Source: Deltaproteobacteria bacterium
GTDB taxonomy: Bacteria; Myxococcota_A; UBA796; SXON01
Reading direction: 5' to 3'
Length of the DNA: 59,797 nucleotides
Assembly: GCA_014191855.1 (NCBI GenBank)
Contig: BJHF01000032.1
Location: 1 to 59,797, forward strand
Shown piece by piece: positions 34,770-42,317 of this stretch. The first letter of the stretch is position 1. The number at the start of each line of letters is the position of its first letter. The notes under the pieces were generated by a model. That model did not search any database and was not told the DNA's origin. It was given only the letters and a program-made list of their open reading frames with translations. The translations under genes and the position numbers were made by a program.

Positions 34770-35090
34770 GTGCCCAAAGATCCCACCGCTCCATTTCCGG
34801 CCGACGACGACCCCACGGACGAGGTGCCGCCGTTCGAGCGGCTGATGCGTCGGCACGCCAAGCCAGTGGGTCCGGACGTGACGATCGACGAGGAGATCGA
34901 GCGCGAAGGCATTGAAGATGCGGATCCCTACGCCGGATTCTCCCCGGTAGAGGACGCGGAACTTAGCGATCCGGTCGGCGTTGAGGCGATGGACGTTGAT
35001 GTCGCCGCTCTGGGCCCTTCCGAGGTGGCCGCGCTGGCGGACGAGCCGGCCGTGGTGGATGGCGCGAAGGGAAAGCCGCGGCGACGGTAG
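34770..35090 (+). CDS. Small acidic protein, 106 aa
   Basis: GTG 34770 is preceded by CCAGGAGGG ten bases away, a better start than the upstream in-frame GTG. The product (starting PKDPTAPFPADDDPTDEVPPFERLM) is very rich in Asp/Glu/Pro with a basic C-terminus (GKPRRR). It looks disordered apart from a short helix around FERLMRRHAK. Function unknown. It could be cotranscribed with the 45-aa gene before it and lies 84 bp ahead of rubrerythrin. Confidence 0.55.
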   Translation: MPKDPTAPFPADDDPTDEVPPFERLMRRHAKPVGPDVTIDEEIEREGIEDADPYAGFSPVEDAELSDPVGVEAMDVDVAALGPSEVAALADEPAVVDGAKGKPRRR

Positions 35091-35137
35091 CGCAGGCCGC
35101 TGGTTTTTCGGACTGAGTCTGGATAGTAGGCACCGGC

Positions 35138-35154
35138 CGGCGGACGAACCGCCG
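35138..35154 (+). promoter_or_regulatory. Hairpin in the rubrerythrin leader
   Basis: CGGCGG and CCGCCG flank the loop ACGAA, a perfect 6-bp stem ending 20 bases before the rubrerythrin ATG and just ahead of its GGAGA ribosome-binding site. It may be an operator half-site pair or a leader hairpin. GC content makes chance occurrence fairly likely. Confidence 0.3.
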
Positions 35155-35174
35155 ACACCACCGGAGACCTGACC

Positions 35175-35591
35175 ATGCCCGCACTCAACGGCACCAAGAC
35201 CCACGACAACCTCAAGGCCGCCTTCGCCGGCGAGTCACAGGCCAACCGCCGCTACCTCTACTTCGCGAAGGTGGCGGACGTTGAGGGATATCCGGATGTG
35301 GCGGGCCTGTTCCGCGACACCGCCGAGGGCGAAACGGGCCACGCCCATGGGCACCTCGACTTCCTCAAGCAGGTGGGAGACCCGGCGACGGGCCTGCCGA
35401 TCGGCGACACCGAGAGCAACCTCAAGGCCTCCGTGGCCGGCGAAACCTACGAGTACACCGACATGTACCCGGGCATGGCCAAGACCGCGCGCGAGGAGGG
35501 CTTCCCCGACGTGGCGAACTGGTTTGAGACCTTGGCGAAGGCCGAGAAGTCGCACGCCGGCCGCTTCCAGAAGGGCCTCGACTCGCTCTAG
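35175..35591 (+). CDS. Rubrerythrin-type diiron protein (no rubredoxin domain)
   Basis: A 138-residue ferritin-like four-helix protein. Diiron motifs: [16 protein letters not shown], the ExxH of [27 protein letters not shown] and [10 protein letters not shown]. It lacks the C-terminal rubredoxin FeCys4 domain, so it takes electrons from another protein. Rubrerythrins reduce H2O2 in the cytoplasm of low-oxygen-adapted cells. It heads an operon with an Fe-S oxidoreductase and DUF3501, a combination that recurs in bacterial genomes. Confidence 0.94.
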   Translation: MPALNGTKTHDNLKAAFAGESQANRRYLYFAKVADVEGYPDVAGLFRDTAEGETGHAHGHLDFLKQVGDPATGLPIGDTESNLKASVAGETYEYTDMYPGMAKTAREEGFPDVANWFETLAKAEKSHAGRFQKGLDSL

Positions 35592-35602
35592 AGATCCCGC
35601 AA

Positions 35603-37042
35603 ATGAACCTCCCCGGCCCACGAGACGACGCCTATTGGTCGCGCGAAGCTCTCGTGGCCGAGGAGAAGCGCGTGTTCGAGGTGTGCAACGGATGCAGGCT
35701 GTGCTTCAACCTGTGTCCCAGCTTCCCCGCGCTTTTTGACGCGGTGGATGCGTTGGACACGACCTCCGATCCCGCGCCGGCGGCGCCGCTGGCCGTCGAT
35801 GCGCTGGGCAACCACGCCGCGGCGACGGGGGGTGCGCACGCCGCCGCGCCCCGGGCCGACGTTCTGGGCCAGGCGCACGCCCTCGAGCGCCTGCCGCTCA
35901 GCGTTCACCAGAAGGTGGTGGACCTCTGCTACCAGTGCAAGCTGTGCGATCCCATCTGTCCGTACACCCCGCCCCACGAGTTCGCCCTCGACTTCCCAAG
36001 GTTGATGCTGCGCCACAAGGCGATCGACGCGCGTGAGAACGGCGTCGCGCTCCAGGATCGCGTGCTGGGAAACCCCGACCTGATCGGGCAGCTCGGCTCG
36101 CTCTTGCCCACGGTCGCGAATTTCGTGACCAACCTGCCGCTCAATCGCGCAATGATGGAGAAGACGGTGGGGATCCACCGGGATCGGCAGCTCCCGGCCT
36201 TCGCAAATCAGACCTTCCTGTCGTGGTTTCGAGCGCGCCACGCCGAGCAGCCCGCGCCCGAAGCGGTCACTGGCCCGAAGGTGGTCTTGTTCTACACGTG
36301 TTCGGTGCAATGGAACGAGCCGCAAGTCGGCCGGGCGGCGGTGGAGGTGCTGGAGCACAACGGCGTCACCGTGTTCGCCCCCGAGATGAAGTGCTGCGGA
36401 ATGCCAGCGCTCGATGGCGGCGACGTGGCGACGGCCACGTCCTGGGCCAAACACAACGTCGACGCGCTCCTCCCCTACGTGGAGGCTGGCTGCGAGATCG
36501 TCAGCCCGGGACCTACCTGCAGCTTCATGCTCAAGAAGGAGTGGGGCGAGTACATCGGGAGCGAGGCCGCCGAGCGCATCGGCAAGGCGAGCTTCGACCT
36601 CATGGAATACCTGTTCCGCCTACGTAAGGAGCAGCGGCTTCGGGAAGACTACACCACCGACGTAGGGGGCGTGGCCTACCACCTGCCCTGCCACCTCAAG
36701 GTGCAGAAGATCGGCTTCCGAAGTCGGGACATGTTGAAGCGGCTGCCCGGCGCGAAGGTAACCCTGGTGGACCAGTGCAGTTGCATGGACGGCACCTGGG
36801 GCATGAAGAAGGAGTTCTACCAACTTTCCAAGGATGGAAGCCAGAAGTTGATGAACGGACTGAAGGACTCGGGCGCGGAAACGTACAGCAGTGACTGTCT
36901 GATCGCCAAGCTCCAGATCGAGGAACAAAGCGGGAAAACGGTAAAGCACCCGATTGAGCTCATGTGGACGGCGTATGGCGGGCGCGACGACGCCCCCCTG
37001 GCCGCGATGGGTCCAGTTGAGCCGCCGAAGGGGCAGCCGTGA
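35603..37042 (+). CDS. Fe-S oxidoreductase (GlpC / heterodisulfide-reductase-D-like)
   Basis: A 479-residue soluble electron-transfer protein. Two [4Fe-4S] motifs lie at the N-terminus (Cys28, 31, 34, 38 and Cys109, 112, 115, 119), separated by an Ala-rich linker. C-terminal CCG domains are marked by [12 protein letters not shown] and, later, [12 protein letters not shown] and a cysteine pair in DQCSCMDG. Its place between rubrerythrin and DUF3501 suggests it passes electrons to the diiron centre (inference). Its stop overlaps the DUF3501 start. Confidence 0.92.
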   Translation: MNLPGPRDDAYWSREALVAEEKRVFEVCNGCRLCFNLCPSFPALFDAVDALDTTSDPAPAAPLAVDALGNHAAATGGAHAAAPRADVLGQAHALERLPLSVHQKVVDLCYQCKLCDPICPYTPPHEFALDFPRLMLRHKAIDARENGVALQDRVLGNPDLIGQLGSLLPTVANFVTNLPLNRAMMEKTVGIHRDRQLPAFANQTFLSWFRARHAEQPAPEAVTGPKVVLFYTCSVQWNEPQVGRAAVEVLEHNGVTVFAPEMKCCGMPALDGGDVATATSWAKHNVDALLPYVEAGCEIVSPGPTCSFMLKKEWGEYIGSEAAERIGKASFDLMEYLFRLRKEQRLREDYTTDVGGVAYHLPCHLKVQKIGFRSRDMLKRLPGAKVTLVDQCSCMDGTWGMKKEFYQLSKDGSQKLMNGLKDSGAETYSSDCLIAKLQIEEQSGKTVKHPIELMWTAYGGRDDAPLAAMGPVEPPKGQP

Positions 37043-37620
37043 AATTACTGGCGAGTGAGCTGCTCTCCAACGAGGAATTCGTGCTGCAGCGCCGGCGACT
37101 CGAAGCCGACGTGGTGGCCGCGAAGAACGTGCGGCGCCTCGCGGTCGGCCCGAACATGACGTTGCTGTTCGAGAATCGGGCCACCTGCCTGTGGCAGGTG
37201 CAGGAGATGTGCCGTGTAGAGTGGATCACGGCGCCGGCCGCGGTTCAACACGAGCTCGATACCTACAGCGCGCTCCTCCCTGGGCCCCGCGAGCTGAGCG
37301 CCACGCTGATGATCGAGTATGACGAGCCGAATGAGCGAAGCACGATGCTTCGTCGCCTGCGCGGACTGCACGATGCGTTCTTCCTCGAGTTCCCGGGCCT
37401 GCCCGACGCGCCGGCCCGCTTCGACGGCGAGCAGTTCAACGAGGAGCGAGTCTCCTCTGTGCAGTTCACCCGGTTCGCCCTCACCAGCGCCCAGATCGGT
37501 GCGCTCCGTGATCTCGGGCTGCCCGCCGCGCTCGTCGTGCGCCACCCCGCCTACACCGTGAACGTGCCCCTCCCGCGAACGCTGCGGGCGGCGCTCGTCG
37601 ACGATCTCCTGTCCGCCTGA
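37039..37620 (+). CDS. DUF3501-family protein
   Basis: A 193-residue protein opening [20 protein letters not shown], with LLFENRATCLWQVQEM, and a C-terminal HPAYTVNVPLP. These features match DUF3501, a family of unknown function consistently linked to rubrerythrin and CCG-domain oxidoreductases. No metal motif or membrane segment is obvious. It overlaps the oxidoreductase stop by four bases, so it is probably part of the same peroxide-reducing module. Confidence 0.85.
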   Translation: MKLLASELLSNEEFVLQRRRLEADVVAAKNVRRLAVGPNMTLLFENRATCLWQVQEMCRVEWITAPAAVQHELDTYSALLPGPRELSATLMIEYDEPNERSTMLRRLRGLHDAFFLEFPGLPDAPARFDGEQFNEERVSSVQFTRFALTSAQIGALRDLGLPAALVVRHPAYTVNVPLPRTLRAALVDDLLSA

Positions 37621-37651
37621 CCAAGCCCGAACCCTTACACCTGGAGCTTCT

Positions 37652-38116
37652 ATGTCCCTTCTCGGCCAAACCGCCCCCGATTTCACCCTGTTCAACAACA
37701 AGAAAGAGGCCGTGAGCCTCTCTGCCGCCCGCGGCAAGAAGGTGGTGCTCGCGTTCTATCCCGCCGCCTTTACCGGCGTGTGCGAGAAGGAGCTCTGCAC
37801 CCTGCGCGACCAGTTCGCCGGCCTCGAGGGCGCCAACGCCCAGGTGTACGGTGTGAGCGTGGACATGCCCTTCTCCAACAACGCGTTCGCCGCGAAGACC
37901 GGAGTGAGCTTCCCCCTGCTCTCGGACGTTCACCGCGAAGCCACGCGCGCGTACGGCGTGAGCTGGCCGAACTTCGCCGGGATCGCCGGGCTCGAAGTCG
38001 CGAACCGCGCCGTGTTCGTCGTGGACGCGGGCGGCACCGTCGTGTACGAATGGATCGCCCCGAACCCCGGCGTCGAGCCGGACTATGCCGCGGTTCAGGC
38101 CGTCGTCGCCGGATGA
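37652..38116 (+). CDS. Peroxiredoxin (AhpC/TSA; BCP- or AhpE-like)
   Basis: A 154-residue thiol peroxidase. The peroxidatic cysteine is Cys44 in FTGVCEKELC, with a second cysteine at 49, the same spacing as in bacterioferritin comigratory protein. The FYPAAFTG motif and the NRAVFVVDAGG strand are typical. It is separated from DUF3501 by 31 bp with GGAGC ahead of the ATG, and its stop overlaps the regulator start (ATGA). Cytoplasmic peroxide removal. Confidence 0.95.
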   Translation: MSLLGQTAPDFTLFNNKKEAVSLSAARGKKVVLAFYPAAFTGVCEKELCTLRDQFAGLEGANAQVYGVSVDMPFSNNAFAAKTGVSFPLLSDVHREATRAYGVSWPNFAGIAGLEVANRAVFVVDAGGTVVYEWIAPNPGVEPDYAAVQAVVAG

Positions 38117-38541
38117 GCCCAGAGGCGGTTGAGGCGCGACTCCGCGACCGGGGATGCTCGATCACCGCCCCTCGGCGGGCGATCGTGCGGTTCTTGTCGG
38201 GCAACACCGCGCACCCAACCGCCCACGACGTGTTCGCTGCGGTAAACGCCGAGCATCCAGATGCAAGCCGCGCCACCGTGTACTCCACGTTGGCGTTGCT
38301 CGTCGAGCTGGGCGCGCTCGTCCCCATCCGCCACGGCGAAGCCGAAACCCGCTACGACCCCAACGTTTCCTCGCATCACCACACCGAGTGCCCCCGGTGC
38401 GGCCGGCTGGACGACGTAGCGGGCGCCGACGTGGAAGTGCGTTTTCGCGGCTGGGTGACTGCGGCAACCGTTCGGTTCAGCGCCGTATGCGGCGCCTGCT
38501 CCATCACTCCGCCAGCCGCCCAACCCGGAAGCCAAAGCTGA
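38113..38541 (+). CDS. Fur-family regulator, PerR-like
   Basis: A 142-residue metalloregulator. The N-terminal winged helix reads ITAPRRAIVRFLSG with ASRATVYSTLALLVELG. The sensing site includes RYD (Asp82) and HHHTECPRCG (His88-90), and structural zinc is held by two CxxC pairs (Cys93/96 and Cys126/129). An aspartate at the RYD position is the residue that separates peroxide-sensing PerR from Fur, so with the peroxiredoxin just upstream a peroxide sensor is favoured. It probably controls this operon. The 3' end overlaps the convergent lipoprotein gene by 38 bp. Confidence 0.9.
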   Translation: MSPEAVEARLRDRGCSITAPRRAIVRFLSGNTAHPTAHDVFAAVNAEHPDASRATVYSTLALLVELGALVPIRHGEAETRYDPNVSSHHHTECPRCGRLDDVAGADVEVRFRGWVTAATVRFSAVCGACSITPPAAQPGSQS

Positions 38542-39358
38542 ACGTGTGGGCGTCCACCCCGCCCTGATGGCGCATGGCGACCCGTTCGTAGGATACGGTG
38601 CTTCCCCAGCCGCCGCCCTTGTTCACCCGGGCGAATCCCTCGGCCGGCCCACTGGGATCTGTCACGGGCTCGCTCGAAACGTCGGCGTACCAGTCCTGGG
38701 TCCACTCCCAGACGTTGCCGCTCATGTCGTACAGTCCACAGGCGTTCGGAGCTTTCCTCGCCACGATGTGGGTGCTCCCGCCGCTGTTGCCCTGATGCCA
38801 AGCAACATCGCTCAGCTCGTTTGAGCCGGCGAACATCAGGTCCTCGCCACACCGGGCCGCATCCTCCCACTCCGCTTCGGTGAGGAGCCGGAATCCCTCG
38901 CAGCCATACGGATCCGCCGCGATCTCACACTGCACGTTCGCTGACGAACCGACGCAGGAATAACACTCGATCAACCCGGCTTCGACCGACAGCGCGTTCG
39001 CGAACGCGACCGCCTCGTGCCACGACACGCTCTCGACCGGGCAGTCGATACCGCAGTCGGTGAACCTGGCCGGGTTGTACCCGAGAGCGGCCTCGAACTG
39101 CGCCTGCGTCACTTCCGTTTCCGCGATCAGAAAGGAGCGGGTGAGGGTGACCTGGTGCTCCGCCTCGTCGTCGTCGCAGAGCTGCTGGCCCGCCGTGCAG
39201 CCCATCAGGAACGTGCCGGCCGGCACCTCGACGTATGCTGCCACCCTCGGATCGAGGGGGATGCTGCCTTCTGCGCACGCTGCGGCGGGGGCGCAGGCCG
39301 ACAGCACGAGCCCGAGGGAGCGTAGACCAAGACGGCGGCGCACGCGAGAGGGCCTCAA
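38504..39358 (-). CDS. FGE/SUMF1-fold lipoprotein
   Basis: A 284-residue protein with a formylglycine-generating-enzyme fold: VEVPAGTFLMGC, ETEVTQAQFEAAL, PVESVSWHEAVAFANAL, FRLLTEAEWEDAARCG, GLYDMSGNVWEWTQDWY and a final FGFRVGR. TTG 39358 gives a basic n-region and lipobox LVLSAC. Secreted members in Myxococcota are numerous and often non-catalytic binding proteins. Several extra cysteines suggest disulfides in the periplasm or outside. The copper-site cysteine pair of true FGE is not evident. Confidence 0.87.
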   Translation of the reverse strand: MRPSRVRRRLGLRSLGLVLSACAPAAACAEGSIPLDPRVAAYVEVPAGTFLMGCTAGQQLCDDDEAEHQVTLTRSFLIAETEVTQAQFEAALGYNPARFTDCGIDCPVESVSWHEAVAFANALSVEAGLIECYSCVGSSANVQCEIAADPYGCEGFRLLTEAEWEDAARCGEDLMFAGSNELSDVAWHQGNSGGSTHIVARKAPNACGLYDMSGNVWEWTQDWYADVSSEPVTDPSGPAEGFARVNKGGGWGSTVSYERVAMRHQGGVDAHTFSFGFRVGRLAE

Positions 39359-39437
39359 GCGACCAACCTAACCCGAGACCCAACGGACCCACACCAGGCA
39401 GCGCATCCCCTCCCCTCAAAAAACCCCCGATGACCGC

Positions 39438-39453
39438 TTGCGAAAAAACGCAA
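39438..39453. promoter_or_regulatory. TTGCG-A6-CGCAA inverted repeat in an AT-richer leader
   Basis: A perfect 5-bp inverted repeat around six adenines, 40 bp upstream of the small protein start at 39493. The surrounding 39415-39475 is the most AT-rich stretch in the window. TTGCGA followed after 17 bp by TTACAT could be a weak sigma-70-type promoter overlapping the repeat, so this may be an operator. Confidence 0.35.
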
Positions 39454-39492
39454 ATAATGATTACATCGCTAAAGTCAGTAACGGAGCACTCG

Positions 39493-39759
39493 ATGACCTC
39501 CTCTCCCCTCGCATTCACTCTCCGCGAAGACAATGCCCGCACGTCGTACGCCATGAAGGCCTGCGCCGACCGCCTCGCGACATCCGTTTCATTCGATGAC
39601 GAGGATACCAGCGATCAACCGAGCGTGATCGTACGCTTCCCGATGGCCGGAATGGCCAGCGTACCGTCGCGCCAGCCCAAAGCGGCCCCAGTCGCCGTGA
39701 ACCTGCCGAACCCGTGGGCCGACGAGGAGATCACCAACGTGCAGTTTGGCGTCCCATAA
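39493..39759 (+). CDS. Small uncharacterised protein, 88 aa
   Basis: ATG 39493 has GGAG seven bases upstream; an in-frame ATG at 39430 exists but lies inside the putative promoter. The product (MTSSPLAFTLREDNARTSYA) has an acidic middle (SFDDEDTSDQPSVIVRFPM) and ends PNPWADEEITNVQFGVP. No signal peptide, no membrane helix and no known family. It is followed by a terminator hairpin shared with lon. Confidence 0.5.
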   Translation: MTSSPLAFTLREDNARTSYAMKACADRLATSVSFDDEDTSDQPSVIVRFPMAGMASVPSRQPKAAPVAVNLPNPWADEEITNVQFGVP

Positions 39760-39767
39760 AAACGCAG

Positions 39768-39797
39768 CGAGGGGGGCGGCGCGAACCACCCCCCTCG
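39768..39797. terminator. Bidirectional terminator between small gene and lon
   Basis: The stem CGAGGGGGG / CCCCCCTCG (9 bp, perfect) closes a 12-nt loop. Read leftward, the hairpin is followed by CTGCGTTTTTAT, a good U-tract for ending the lon transcript. Read rightward the tail is poor, so it mainly serves lon. Confidence 0.75.
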
Positions 39798-39810
39798 GCA
39801 CCCACCGCCG

Positions 39811-42255
39811 CTAAGCCTGGGCTTCCGGCGGCGAGGTAGACTTCACCGGGCGCCGCGCCAGTTCGAGCTGCAACGCCGCCTTCCGCTCGGAGATCTTGTC
39901 CGCCCCGAGCGCAAGGTTGAGCACTTCCTCCATGCGGCTGCAGAAGTGGAAGGTCATGTCGTCCCGAATCTCCTTCGGAACTTCCACGAGGTCCTTCTTG
40001 CACTTCTCAGGCAGGAGCACGGTGCGGATGCCCGCGCGGTGAGCCGCCAGCACCTTCTCCTTGATCCCGCCGACCGGGAGGACGGCGCCCCGTAGCGTGG
40101 CCTCGCCGGTCATCGCCACCGTCGGATCGACCGTGAGGCCGGTGAGCAACGAGACCATCGCCGTGAGCATGGTCACGCCGGCGCTCGGGCCGTCCTTGGG
40201 GATGGCACCCGACGGCACGTGAACGTGAACGTCGGTGTTCTCGAACACGTCCGGATCGATGCCGAGCTCCGCCGCCGAGGCCCGGATGTAGCTGCGTGCC
40301 ACCCCGACCGACTCCTTCATCACATCCCCGAGCGAGCCCGAGAGCTGGATGCCGCCTTTGCCCTTCATCTTCGTCGCTTCGATGAACAGGATGTCGCCGC
40401 CAGCCGCCGTCCACGCGAGGCCCGTGGCCACGCCCGGAACGCTGGTGCGCCCGGCCACCTCGGCGAAGAAGTGAATGGGCCCGCGGATCTCCTCGATCTT
40501 CTCGGCCGTGACGGTGAACCCATCCGCCAGGCGACCGGAGGCGACCTCCTTCGCAACCCACCGGCACACCGCCGCGATCTCTCGTTTCAGGCTGCGCACG
40601 CCCGCCTCACGGGTGTAGCTCGCGATGAGGAACTTCAGCGCATCGTCCGGGAAGTTCACCTGCTCGGACTTCAACCCGTGCTCCTCCACCGCCTCGGGGA
40701 GCAGGTAGCTCTTCGCGATCTTGAGCTTCTCCTCCATCGTGTAGCCGGGGATCTCGATGATCTCCATGCGGTCGCGCAGCGGGCCGGGGATCGGATCGCT
40801 CAGGTTCGCGGTTGCGATGAAGAGCACCTTCGAGAGGTCGAAGGCGACGTCAAGGTAATGGTCCATGAACGTGTCGTTCTGCTCGGGGTCGAGCACTTCG
40901 AGCAGCGCGCTCGACGGATCACCCCGGTAGTCCATGCCGAGCTTGTCGATCTCATCGAGCACGAAGACTGGGTTGTTCGTCCCCGCCTTCTTCACGCCCT
41001 TGATGATTTTGCCGGGCAGGGAGCCGATGTAGGTGCGTCGGTGGCCACGAACCTCGGCTTCATCACGAACACCGCCAAGCGAGATGCGCACCATCTTCCG
41101 GCCCAACGCGCGAGCGACCGACTTGGCCAGCGACGTCTTGCCGACGCCCGGGGGCCCGACGAGGCAGAGGATCGGCCCCTTCATGTCGCGCTTCAGCTTG
41201 CGCACCGCGAGGTACTCGAGGATGCGCTGTTTCACCTTCTCGAGGCCGTAGTGGTCCTCGTCGAGGATCCGGGCGGCCTCGTTCACGTCCATCAAATCTT
41301 CCGTTTGCGTGGACCACGGCAGCTCCACCAGCCAGTCGATGTACGTACGGCTCACCGTGTACTCGGCCGCGCCGGGGCTCATGCGGCTCATGCGCTTGAG
41401 CTCCTTGTACGCGACCTTCTCAACCTCTTTGGGCATCCGCGCCTTCTTGATCCCTTTCTTGAGCTCCTCGAACTCTTCCTGGCGGTCATCCGTCTCGCCG
41501 AGCTCCTTCTGGATGGCCTTGAGCTGCTCGCGCAGGAAGTACTCCCGCTGCGCCTTGTCCATCTCGCCCTTCACCTCGGTCTGGATCTTGTTGCTCAGCT
41601 CGAGGACCTGGATCTCCTTGTTGAGCAGCGCGATGACCTTGGTCATGCGCTCCTTCGTGTCGAGCGTATCGAGCAGCTCCTGCTTCTCATCCACGCCGAT
41701 CGAGAGGTTGCTGGCGACAATATCGGCGAGAATGCCAGGGTTGTCGATGCTGCGGACGAGGAAGCTCGCCTCGGAGGGGATGTGCGGGCTCAGATCGATG
41801 ATCTTCTGGGCCAGCTCGCGCATCGTGGCCATGAGCGCCTCGAGCTCAGGCGACGTTTCCTGGGACTCGGGGAACACCTTTACGTGGGCCGACAGCGTGG
41901 GCGACGTGGTCATCCACCGCTCCACCTTGATCCTGGACAAGCCCTGGATGATGACGTTGAGCTTGTTGCCCGGCATCTTCACCGACTTCAGGATCTTCAC
42001 CACCGTGCCGGTGAGGTAGAGCTCGGAGGTTTCCGGGTCTTCGTTCTTGGCATCTTGCTGGGCGACGATGCCGAGGAGTTTGTCCCCCGCAAGCGCGCGC
42101 TCTACGGCCTCCAGCGACTTGTCGCGCCCTACGTTGATGGGGAAGGCGAGCACCGGGAAGATCACGGTGTTTCGGATCGCCAGAATGGGAAGATCAAGCT
42201 CGGGCGGGAGGCTCGGCGGGGCGCCCTGTTCGTAGCTGGGCGGGTCGAAAGCCAT
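39811..42255 (-). CDS. lon: ATP-dependent protease Lon
   Basis: An 814-residue LonA. The N-terminal substrate-binding domain starts DLPILAIRNTVIFPVLAFPI, a coiled region (YFLREQLKAIQKELGE) leads to the AAA+ module with Walker A GPPGVGKT (367-374) and Walker B VFVLDEIDK, and the C-terminal protease has catalytic Ser691 in PKDGPSAG with the lysine of GGIKEK. All parts are intact. Cytoplasmic quality control and regulatory proteolysis; Myxococcus has two Lon proteins and I cannot tell which this corresponds to. AAGAGGA precedes the start. Confidence 0.97.
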   Translation of the reverse strand: MAFDPPSYEQGAPPSLPPELDLPILAIRNTVIFPVLAFPINVGRDKSLEAVERALAGDKLLGIVAQQDAKNEDPETSELYLTGTVVKILKSVKMPGNKLNVIIQGLSRIKVERWMTTSPTLSAHVKVFPESQETSPELEALMATMRELAQKIIDLSPHIPSEASFLVRSIDNPGILADIVASNLSIGVDEKQELLDTLDTKERMTKVIALLNKEIQVLELSNKIQTEVKGEMDKAQREYFLREQLKAIQKELGETDDRQEEFEELKKGIKKARMPKEVEKVAYKELKRMSRMSPGAAEYTVSRTYIDWLVELPWSTQTEDLMDVNEAARILDEDHYGLEKVKQRILEYLAVRKLKRDMKGPILCLVGPPGVGKTSLAKSVARALGRKMVRISLGGVRDEAEVRGHRRTYIGSLPGKIIKGVKKAGTNNPVFVLDEIDKLGMDYRGDPSSALLEVLDPEQNDTFMDHYLDVAFDLSKVLFIATANLSDPIPGPLRDRMEIIEIPGYTMEEKLKIAKSYLLPEAVEEHGLKSEQVNFPDDALKFLIASYTREAGVRSLKREIAAVCRWVAKEVASGRLADGFTVTAEKIEEIRGPIHFFAEVAGRTSVPGVATGLAWTAAGGDILFIEATKMKGKGGIQLSGSLGDVMKESVGVARSYIRASAAELGIDPDVFENTDVHVHVPSGAIPKDGPSAGVTMLTAMVSLLTGLTVDPTVAMTGEATLRGAVLPVGGIKEKVLAAHRAGIRTVLLPEKCKKDLVEVPKEIRDDMTFHFCSRMEEVLNLALGADKISERKAALQLELARRPVKSTSPPEAQA

Positions 42256-42317
42256 GGGGGTCCTCTTGGGTGTTGAGATGAAGCTATCCGCGGGTCACCC
42301 GAGGGCAAGGACCGACC

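Noticed and set aside
40219..42276. Rightward 685-residue frame
   Set aside because: It is antisense to lon, with His/Arg/Glu-rich composition typical of GC-rich shadow frames and no recognisable domain.
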